Shown here piece after piece: positions 30,372-36,466 of a stretch of DNA of 42,370 nt (its first letter is position 1; the number at the start of each line of letters is the position of its first letter). The notes beneath the pieces are model-generated. The model was given only the letters and a program-made list of their open reading frames with translations, was not told where the DNA came from and searched no databases. The DNA lies in contig DASXLL010000376.1 of NCBI GenBank assembly GCA_036496265.1, positions 1-42,370 on the forward strand, given 5' to 3'. The position numbers were made by a program, and so were the translations under genes. The stretch is from CAYLLN01 sp036496265. Its GTDB lineage: Bacteria > Planctomycetota > Planctomycetia > Pirellulales > Pirellulaceae.

Positions 30372-32671
30372 TTTTGATCGTGGCGGCAATGGCGGACGAG
30401 CCAACGGTGGGAACCTGGCTCGGCTTGAAGCTCTTGGCCTGGTTCGGCGTCGCCGCCGGTCTGACGTTCGTCATTTTCGTACACGAGCTGGGGCATTTTT
30501 TGGTGGCCAAGGCTTGCGGCGTGAAGTGTGAGAAGTTTTACGTCGGCTTCGACTTTCTCGAATTCAAGATTCCATTCACGAGCTGGAAAATTCCACGCTC
30601 CTTGTTCAAGTTCCAATACGGCGAGACGGAATACGGCCTCGGCAGCCTGCCGCTCGGCGGCTACGTGAAGATGTTGGGTCAAGACGACGATCCGCGCAAC
30701 GCGGAACACGAATCCGCGCGGATCAAGGCCGCGGCGCCCAATGCCGATCAGGCACGCGTCGAAGCGATTGCCTCGGGAACCGCGGCGGAAGGATTTGTCG
30801 GCGGTCAGTCGGTGGAAAAACTGACCAATGAGGCGCTTGCCCATCCCCGTCCTGATGGTTCGACGCGGGAGGAAGCTGCGGTCCCCGCGAAAACGACCGA
30901 GGGCAAAACAATTCTGCTCGACCCGCGCAGCTATCCTGCCAAGCCCGTCCCCGCGCGGATGGCGATCATCTCGGCCGGCGTCATCATGAATTTAATCTTC
31001 GCCGTGATCCTGGCCGCGATTGCGTATTGCCTCGGCATCGAAGAAATGCCGGCCATCGTCGGCAGCACAAGTCCCGGAGGCTCCGCCTGGTCGCTGGGCA
31101 TCGAGCCGGGGTCGAAAATCATCCAAATTGGCAAGAGCGGTAAGCCGTATGAGGCATTGCGGTGGAACGACATTCGAATCGCCGCGATGCTCAACAGCGG
31201 CCAGGAGGTGCCCCTTTTCGTCAGGTGCCCCAACGGCGAGGAGAAATGGTATGACGTCCGACCGGTAAAGAACGCCAAAACCAAGATGTCGCTAGTCGGC
31301 ATCGGCCCGCCGCAAACAACGGAAATTGAAATTTTTCCCGAAACGGCCGCTCATCTGAATCCAAAGACAAGTATTCCACTTCGGGATTTTGACCAAATCA
31401 TCGAAGCCGATGGCCAGAAACTCATGGGCGGCGCCGATTTGCTGGCCGTGTGTGCCCAAAAGCCCTTCGGCCCGCTGAACGTCAAAGTCGAACGCCGTGA
31501 GCGCACTCCAGACGGAAAGGTTGTCGAAAAACCAGCTAAAGCTCCAGAAGTTTTTGAAACCGCCGTTCAGCCGCGGCCAATGCGCGAGCTTGGTTTAAAC
31601 ATGAAAATCAGTCCGATCAGCGCAATTCGAGCTGGCTCCCCGGCTGCCAAGGCAGGCTTGCAGATTGGCGATGTCGTTGTCGAGATAAATGGTCGACCTG
31701 TGGGCGACCCGCTATCGCTTTCGCAGCGATTAACGCCGCAATCCGGCGACCCGGAGCAAGTGACGATTGTGGTCGAGCAAAAGGAAAAGGAACAAGGACA
31801 ACCTGTGCGCCGGACGGTGAGTGTGACGCCGCAGCAACCCTTGCAATCGCCGACACACTTGCCCACCAGCTCGACTTCGATCGAATCAATTGGCGTCGCG
31901 TTTGATGTTGGCTTCGAAGTCGCCGACGTCGTGGACGGGAGCCCAGCAGCGTCCGCCGGACTTGCGCCGGGCGACGTCGTCACCCAGGCGCAGTTCGTCT
32001 GTGACGACCAAGCTGAAGGCAAAAAACGATCTAAGATCGCGCGTTTCAACTTCGTAGACGCGATCGTTTTGGGCCGTGACGAAGCGCCGTGGGCCACAGT
32101 AATTTACGGACTTCAGCGCGCGTATCCGGATATGAAAATCAGGCTGACATGGACCCGAGGAAAGGAATCCATTTCCGCGGAGTTGTTGTCCCGCGATTCG
32201 AGTGAGTTTTTTGACGACACCCGCGGACTTGAATTGTACGGCGACGTTCAAACGCGCATCGCCACCGACTGGAAAGACGCCTTCTTCCTCGGCTTCCGTG
32301 AAACGAAGGATCAACTGCTACAAGTTGTCACGATTCTGCATCGGCTAGTCACCGGTCGAATTCCCATGACGAGTATCTCGGGCCCAGGCGGCATTATTGC
32401 CGTCGCAGCTACTGTTGCATCGCAGGGCGCTGCTCCGCTCTTGATGTTTTTGACCATGCTCAGCGCGAATCTGGCCGTGATTAATTTCTTGCCAATTCCC
32501 GCCCTCGATGGCGGTCACATGCTGTTTCTTTCCGCTGAGGCAGTTCGCGGCAAACCGGTTGACGAGCGGCTGCAAATGCGGCTGACGGTTGTAGGCGTGA
32601 TTTGCCTTTTGTCTCTCATGGTCTTTGCAACCATGATGGATGTAGGGCGTTTTATCAGGTGGTTTAGCTGA
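30347..32671 (+). CDS. rseP: RIP metalloprotease RseP (site-2 protease), large three-PDZ form
   Basis: A 774-residue intramembrane zinc protease, about 300-400 residues longer than E. coli RseP. It has the HEXXH site in FVHELGHFLVAKACG (His46, Glu47, His50 from GTG 30347). It also has an N-terminal cytoplasmic insertion between LGGYVKMLG and the next membrane segment (charged, with ARIKAAAPNADQARVEA). PDZ-like regions follow in the middle (IVGSTSPGGSAW..., IRAGSPAAKAGLQIGDVVVEINGRPV and VVDGSPAASAGLAPGDVV). The C-terminal NFLPIPALDGGHML carries the third zinc ligand. It cleaves anti-sigma factors or signal peptides after a first cut. Overlap of 25 bp with dxr indicates coupled translation, a common dxr-rseP neighbourhood. 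Confidence 0.93.
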   Translation: MDIGLPNIILIVAAMADEPTVGTWLGLKLLAWFGVAAGLTFVIFVHELGHFLVAKACGVKCEKFYVGFDFLEFKIPFTSWKIPRSLFKFQYGETEYGLGSLPLGGYVKMLGQDDDPRNAEHESARIKAAAPNADQARVEAIASGTAAEGFVGGQSVEKLTNEALAHPRPDGSTREEAAVPAKTTEGKTILLDPRSYPAKPVPARMAIISAGVIMNLIFAVILAAIAYCLGIEEMPAIVGSTSPGGSAWSLGIEPGSKIIQIGKSGKPYEALRWNDIRIAAMLNSGQEVPLFVRCPNGEEKWYDVRPVKNAKTKMSLVGIGPPQTTEIEIFPETAAHLNPKTSIPLRDFDQIIEADGQKLMGGADLLAVCAQKPFGPLNVKVERRERTPDGKVVEKPAKAPEVFETAVQPRPMRELGLNMKISPISAIRAGSPAAKAGLQIGDVVVEINGRPVGDPLSLSQRLTPQSGDPEQVTIVVEQKEKEQGQPVRRTVSVTPQQPLQSPTHLPTSSTSIESIGVAFDVGFEVADVVDGSPAASAGLAPGDVVTQAQFVCDDQAEGKKRSKIARFNFVDAIVLGRDEAPWATVIYGLQRAYPDMKIRLTWTRGKESISAELLSRDSSEFFDDTRGLELYGDVQTRIATDWKDAFFLGFRETKDQLLQVVTILHRLVTGRIPMTSISGPGGIIAVAATVASQGAAPLLMFLTMLSANLAVINFLPIPALDGGHMLFLSAEAVRGKPVDERLQMRLTVVGVICLLSLMVFATMMDVGRFIRWFS

Positions 32672-32677
32672 CCGTGG

Positions 32678-32696
32678 GGCGGGCATCTTGCCTGCC
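32678..32696. repeat. Short hairpin between rseP and the HAD gene
   Basis: GGCGGGCA, loop TCT, TGCCTGCC: an 8-bp stem with one G-T pair. It fills most of the 32-base gap, so the following gene (TTG start at 32704) is translated right after the hairpin. Part of a dispersed REP-like family. Confidence 0.55.
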
Positions 32697-32703
32697 GTAA
32701 ACA

Positions 32704-33381
32704 TTGGGACAACCACTTCTGCTCAACGGCATCGAATGGCTCCTGTTCGACGCCGTCGGCACGCTCATCTACCCCGATCCGCCGGTCGCCGAAGTCTATC
32801 ACGCTGCAGGCCAGCGCTTCGGCTCGCGGCTAAGCATGGATGAGATTCGCCGGCGCTTTCACGCCGCTTTAACAAACAACCAAACCTGCGGCGAACCGAC
32901 AAACGAGGCGAAAGAACGCGACCGCTGGCGGAGAATCGTTCGAAGCGTGCTCGACGATGTTGACGAAGGCTGCGAGGAGCTATTCGAGAGTCTCTGGCAG
33001 CATTTCGCGCAACCACAATATTGGCGAACGTTTGACGACGTGGCCGTTCTAGCCGAGCTTCGCACTCGCGGCTATCGAATTGGCATCGCCTCCAACTTCG
33101 ACGACCGCCTCATTCGCATCGCCGCCGTCCACCCACCGCTCGCAATCTGTGAAGCGATTTTTGTCTCGTCCAACGTCGGTTTCACGAAACCCGACCAGCG
33201 ATTTTTTCGGGCGATTGAAAACCAACTGGGGGTTGAGCCGCGGAAAATCGCGCTCGTCGGCGACGACGAGATCAGCGACGTGCAGGGGGCGACTGAGGCG
33301 GGCTGGAGAGCGGTTCGGCTGGACCGGAGCGGTTTGATCTCGTCACCAGCAACGATTCATTCGCTCGCAGAGCTTCTGTAG
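32704..33381 (+). CDS. HAD-like hydrolase, HDHD3-type
   Basis: A 225-residue cytoplasmic protein with a Rossmann-like HAD fold and a helical cap. Motif I is LLFDAVGTLIYPDP: nucleophile Asp16, but position +2, normally the acid/base Asp, is Val18. Motif II is GIASNFDDR, motif III has FTKPDQRFF (Lys), and motif IV is VGDDEISDVQGA. The missing +2 Asp is a recurring feature of HDHD3-like members, so phosphatase activity is uncertain. The TTG at 32704 is used because no ATG or GTG lies in frame before the motif. It belongs to the dxr-rseP-HAD gene run. Substrate unknown. Confidence 0.85.
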   Translation: MGQPLLLNGIEWLLFDAVGTLIYPDPPVAEVYHAAGQRFGSRLSMDEIRRRFHAALTNNQTCGEPTNEAKERDRWRRIVRSVLDDVDEGCEELFESLWQHFAQPQYWRTFDDVAVLAELRTRGYRIGIASNFDDRLIRIAAVHPPLAICEAIFVSSNVGFTKPDQRFFRAIENQLGVEPRKIALVGDDEISDVQGATEAGWRAVRLDRSGLISSPATIHSLAELL

Positions 33382-33463
33382 CGGCTTACGGCCGGCCAGA
33401 GGCCCGCCCCACGAATAAGAACTCGCCTTGTGAACATTGAATCTTCGTGGCACGATCCGGATC

Positions 33464-34186
33464 ATGAAACGTCGGAATCGTTGGCTCGTGCCGTATCTCG
33501 CCGCGGCAATCGCATTCGTCATCCGCATCGGGGTGAGCACGATGCGGACGCGGATTATCACAGCCGACGGCCGCGCGCATCCAACCGACCCTCGCCGCGA
33601 GCAGTTCATCTATTCCTTTTGGCACGAAGGGTTGCTAGCTCCGCTAGCGACCAAGCCCAAAATTCGCGTCCTCATTAGTCAACACACCGACGGCGAGGTA
33701 ATCGCACAAATTTGCGAACGTCTGGGCATCGGCGTCATCCGCGGCTCAACGGCTCGCGGCGGCTGTCAGGCACTCTTGGAGATGATTCGCTCAGCCGGCG
33801 GCGACACGCACCTAGGCATTACGCCCGACGGCCCTCGTGGCCCGCGGCGCGAGCTCAAGCCTGGCGTCGTGATGATCGCTTCGCAAAGCGGTCTGGCCAT
33901 CGTGCCCGCGGGAATCGGTTTTGTGCGGGTATTTCGCTTTCAAAGTTGGGATCGTTTTGCCTTGCCGCTGCCCTTTTCGATGATGGTCGGCGTCGTCGGC
34001 AGCCCGATCTTCGTGCCCAAGGATTTGGACCGCGGTGGATTGGAGCAATGGGTCAAACTCGTCGAAAACGAAATGCTCCGGCTGACTGCGCTCGCCGAAG
34101 ACTGGGCCGGCCGAATTCGCCGCGAAGGATCACGAGCCGCGGCGCCCGCCGTTTCGCCAGCCGCTGATCTGCGAAAATCGGCCTGA
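33464..34186 (+). CDS. DUF374 lysophospholipid acyltransferase-like protein
   Basis: A 240-residue protein of the DUF374 family, related to membrane acyltransferases. An N-terminal hydrophobic segment (WLVPYLAAAIAFVIRIGVST) precedes the family blocks FIYSFWHEGLLAP, VLISQHTDGEVIA, VIRGSTARGGCQALLEM, ITPDGPRGPRRELKPGVVMIASQSG and IVPAGIGFVRVFRFQSWD. DUF374 proteins are thought to transfer acyl chains in lipid or lipid A-like assembly, but the donor and acceptor are not proven. ATG 33464 is preferred to the TTG at 33437. It is the last gene of the plus-strand run before the RNA locus. Confidence 0.87.
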   Translation: MKRRNRWLVPYLAAAIAFVIRIGVSTMRTRIITADGRAHPTDPRREQFIYSFWHEGLLAPLATKPKIRVLISQHTDGEVIAQICERLGIGVIRGSTARGGCQALLEMIRSAGGDTHLGITPDGPRGPRRELKPGVVMIASQSGLAIVPAGIGFVRVFRFQSWDRFALPLPFSMMVGVVGSPIFVPKDLDRGGLEQWVKLVENEMLRLTALAEDWAGRIRREGSRAAAPAVSPAADLRKSA

Positions 34187-34219
34187 AAAGCCGTCAGATT
34201 TGCGAAGTGAAAATTAGCC

Positions 34220-34248
34220 TTGACCCTGTTTTCGCCTTGGCCTATCTT
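34220..34248 (+). promoter_or_regulatory. Sigma70-type promoter of the orphan RNA
   Basis: TTGACC (34220-34225), a 17-bp spacer, then TATCTT (34243-34248): a near-consensus promoter in an otherwise gene-free stretch. Expected transcription start is near 34255. It is among the best promoters visible by eye in the window. Confidence 0.65.
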
Positions 34249-34254
34249 CCCGCC

Positions 34255-34520
34255 ACGCTTGACCGCACACCAGCGGCTCGAAGCAAAATCGACCATCACG
34301 ACCGGTTTGACAGGGCCCGCATCCGGATTCGCTCGCCTCACAGCAGCGTATCTGCGAGCCGCTCGGCGACGCGTTGGCAAGGATGCCGCGAGGTTGTCGG
34401 AAGTCACCCGTCGTGCCGGCGGCACGGCACGCAAGGAAGCTACGCCGCACCGTCCAATCGCTCCCGGAACCACCGTCCTCCGCTGCCCCCCTCGGAGCCG
34501 TTGTTTTCGGGGGCTTTTTT
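34255..34520 (+). ncRNA. Structured non-coding RNA candidate, about 265 nt, family unknown
   Basis: Placed between a good promoter (34220-34248) and an intrinsic terminator (34485-34520) in a 530-base gap without a credible reading frame. It contains a long-range 9-bp perfect pairing, AGCGGCTCG (34272-34280) with CGAGCCGCT (34355-34363), enclosing about 75 nt. There are also local helices such as GTGCC/GGCAC and GGCA-AGGA-TGCC. I compared it by eye with SRP, 6S, tmRNA and RNase P core motifs and found none, so I cannot name it. It could be a housekeeping RNA too diverged to recognise, a new trans-acting RNA, or a long 5' leader. The minus-strand ORF covering it reads repeat-derived nonsense. 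Confidence 0.5.
34485..34520 (+). terminator. Rho-independent terminator ending the orphan RNA
   Basis: GCCCCC (34485-34490) pairs with GGGGGC (34509-34514), followed directly by six T (34515-34520). The loop is 18 nt and could fold further. A clear intrinsic terminator, oriented on the plus strand. Confidence 0.7.
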
Positions 34521-34560
34521 ATGCGCCAGTGGCAAATTGAAAGTCGGTCTCCTGCCAAAT

Positions 34561-34626
34561 GGGACGGCGAGGCTCCCGCCGAGCCTTCTTTGGAAAACCG
34601 TGGCTCAGCAGGAGATTCGCCCTCCC
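34561..34626. repeat. Inverted repeat of the GGCGAGGCTCCCGCCGAGCC type
   Basis: Two 25-bp arms, 34561-34585 and 34602-34626, match in 20 of 25 positions when one is reverse-complemented, with a 16-base loop. The left arm has GGCGAGGCTCCCGCCGAGCC. In the minus-strand frame it codes for peptides like GESPAEP and GSAGASPS. These recur in spurious planctomycete ORFs, which marks it as a dispersed repeat. It separates the RNA terminator from the gene at 34717. Confidence 0.7.
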
Positions 34627-34716
34627 GCCAACCAACTGGCAGCCCCGCGCCAAATTCGTTAAGATGCCCCGTCGCAATCGCGCGCTTTACACCTTGAATC
34701 CGGGCATCAGGCACTC

Positions 34717-35034
34717 ATGGCACGCAAAGTCGTCAATCGCAAGGAATTACGAGCCGAAGCGGAGGCCGCGGAAAAGCTCGAAGCGGCTGAAGGCGAAGGC
34801 GGTAAGAAAAAGGCCAAAGAAAAAAAGGCTCCCGTCAAGCGCAAAAGCCGGAGCAAGACGGCCGAGCCCGAACGCCGCAAGCTCTTTTGGGGCGTCTTCA
34901 ACCAGTCGGCCAAGCGGATTGCCCTCTTCGATTTCAGCCAGCGCAAGGCTGCCGAAGCCAAAGCCGCCGAACTCACCTCCGGCGGCAAGAATCAGCACTT
35001 CGTGATGAAGGTCAAAGAAGCGATTTCGGGGTAG
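34717..35034 (+). CDS. Small basic protein with WGVF domain, function unknown
   Basis: A 105-residue protein. The N-terminal half is highly charged with many Lys, Ala and Glu (KKKAKEKKAPVKRKSRSK around 28-46). The second half is a compact domain, RRKLFWGVFNQSAKRIALFDFSQRKAAEAKAAELTSGGKNQHFVMKVKEAI. I recall similar small proteins in planctomycetes but no named function. The basic tail suggests binding to nucleic acid or the ribosome; that is inference. No good ribosome site precedes the ATG. It sits between the RNA/repeat locus and the convergent DUF1501 gene, whose stop is one base away. Confidence 0.75.
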   Translation: MARKVVNRKELRAEAEAAEKLEAAEGEGGKKKAKEKKAPVKRKSRSKTAEPERRKLFWGVFNQSAKRIALFDFSQRKAAEAKAAELTSGGKNQHFVMKVKEAISG

Positions 35035-35035
35035 C

Positions 35036-36442
35036 TTACGCGATAATATCCCGCACGACCCGGCCATGCACATCGGTCAGCCGGAAATTGCGGCCGCTGT
35101 AGTGATACGTGAGCCGTTCGTGATCGAGGCCGAGCAGGTGCAGAATCGTGGCGTGCAGATCGTGCACGTGAACCCGGTTTTCGACGGCGTGCATGCCTAG
35201 CTCGTCGGTCGTGCCATACATCAGACCGCCTTTCACCCCGCCGCCGGCGAGGAACACCGTGAAGCCGGTGTGATGGTGATCGCGACCCGGTGGCTTGTTC
35301 TCTTGCAGCTCCGCGTAAGGCGTGCGGCCGAATTCGCCGCCCCAAACGACGAGCGTGTCATCAAGTAAGCCACGTTGCTTAAGATCGCCGAGCAATGCCG
35401 CCGTCGCTTGGTCGGCATCCTTGCACAGTTTGCGATGACCTTCGTCGTTATTCGTGTGCGTATCCCAAGGCTGATTATTCTCCTTGGATAGATAGTACAC
35501 GTGGACATAGCGAACACCGCGTTCGCACAGCCGCCGCGCGAGTAAGCATTGCTGACCGAAATTCGAGCTGCCATACGCTTGGCGGATCGATTCCGGTTCC
35601 CGGCTGATGTCGAACGCCTCGGCCGCCTCCGACTGCATCTGAAACGCCGTTTCCATCGCCTGAATCTGGGTTTCAAGCGCCGCATCTTGCGGCCGTCCGG
35701 CCAAATGGAGCTGATTCAGTTGCTTCAAGAGATCGAGCTGCTCGCGCTGCTCCGCCCGTGCCAGCGACGGATGATTCAAATTCGTCACCAGCTTATCGAC
35801 CTGCATGTCGTTTGTTTCGACCGACATGCCTTGATGCGCACCAGGCAGAAACGAGTTTGACCACAAAAACGGCCCAATCACGGGCCGCCGCGGCGCGAGG
35901 ACGACGAACGCCGGCAAGTTTTCGTTCTCGGTGCCCAAACCATAGCTGATCCACGAACCCATTGACGGCCGAATCGGCTGCTGATTGCCCGAATGCATCA
36001 GCAAAAGTCCCGGCTCATGGTTTGGAACATCGGTGTGCATCGAGCGGATGACGCACAGGTCATCGGCTCGTGAAGCGAGATGCGGAAACAGCTCGCTCAT
36101 CACGACGCCGCTTTCCCCGCGCGGCGCAAAAGTAAATGGCGACGGCACAAAGCCGCCCTTTTTCTTCCGCATCGTGTTCGACGCGGGAACCTCGCCTTCG
36201 TGATCCTTGAGGGCTGGCTTGGGATCGAACGTATCGACATGCGACGGCCCGCCATTCATGAACAGATAAATCACCCGCTTCGCCCGCGGGGCAAAATGGG
36301 TCCGGGACTGGCCGGGACTCGCGGTTGCACCCAACAGACCAGCCGCCTGCATCGTTCCGGCCAGGCCGATGGAGCCAAAGCCGATCGCCGTCCGGCGGAG
36401 CATATCGCGGCGGGAAACAAGCGGCACAAAGGGTGTGTTCAT
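35036..36442 (-). CDS. DUF1501 exported protein
   Basis: A 468-residue alkaline phosphatase-superfamily-like protein, one of the hallmark families of planctomycetes. The N-terminus, with SRRDMLRRTAIGFGSIGLAGTMQAAGLLG, is a Tat-like signal peptide with a twin-Arg. Blocks seen: VIYLFMNGGPSHVDTFDPKP, MHTDVPNHEPGLLLMHSG, LPGAHQG, WDTHTNNDEGH and VWGGEFGRTP, ending with GRDHHHTGFTVFLAGGGVKGGLMYG. The DxF, HTNN and GRDHH motifs suggest a metal-binding site, but no substrate is known. It follows the PSCyt/DUF1549/DUF1553 gene by 24 bases, so the two form an operon, the usual planctomycete pairing. Confidence 0.93.
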   Translation of the reverse strand: MNTPFVPLVSRRDMLRRTAIGFGSIGLAGTMQAAGLLGATASPGQSRTHFAPRAKRVIYLFMNGGPSHVDTFDPKPALKDHEGEVPASNTMRKKKGGFVPSPFTFAPRGESGVVMSELFPHLASRADDLCVIRSMHTDVPNHEPGLLLMHSGNQQPIRPSMGSWISYGLGTENENLPAFVVLAPRRPVIGPFLWSNSFLPGAHQGMSVETNDMQVDKLVTNLNHPSLARAEQREQLDLLKQLNQLHLAGRPQDAALETQIQAMETAFQMQSEAAEAFDISREPESIRQAYGSSNFGQQCLLARRLCERGVRYVHVYYLSKENNQPWDTHTNNDEGHRKLCKDADQATAALLGDLKQRGLLDDTLVVWGGEFGRTPYAELQENKPPGRDHHHTGFTVFLAGGGVKGGLMYGTTDELGMHAVENRVHVHDLHATILHLLGLDHERLTYHYSGRNFRLTDVHGRVVRDIIA

Positions 36443-36466
36443 GAGCGACTCACTTCGTTTTATTGC

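Noticed and set aside
34255..34520. Identity as SRP RNA, 6S RNA, tmRNA or RNase P RNA
   Set aside because: AAGGAAGC is present but the rest of the SRP domain IV motif is not, and no RNase P (GAAAGUCC, ACAGAA) or tmRNA acceptor/TpsiC motif is seen.
34207..34714. Frames on both strands over the orphan RNA
   Set aside because: The minus-strand product has repeat-derived peptides (GESPAEP, GSAGASPS) and the plus-strand frames cross a promoter and terminator. Low-complexity, no family.
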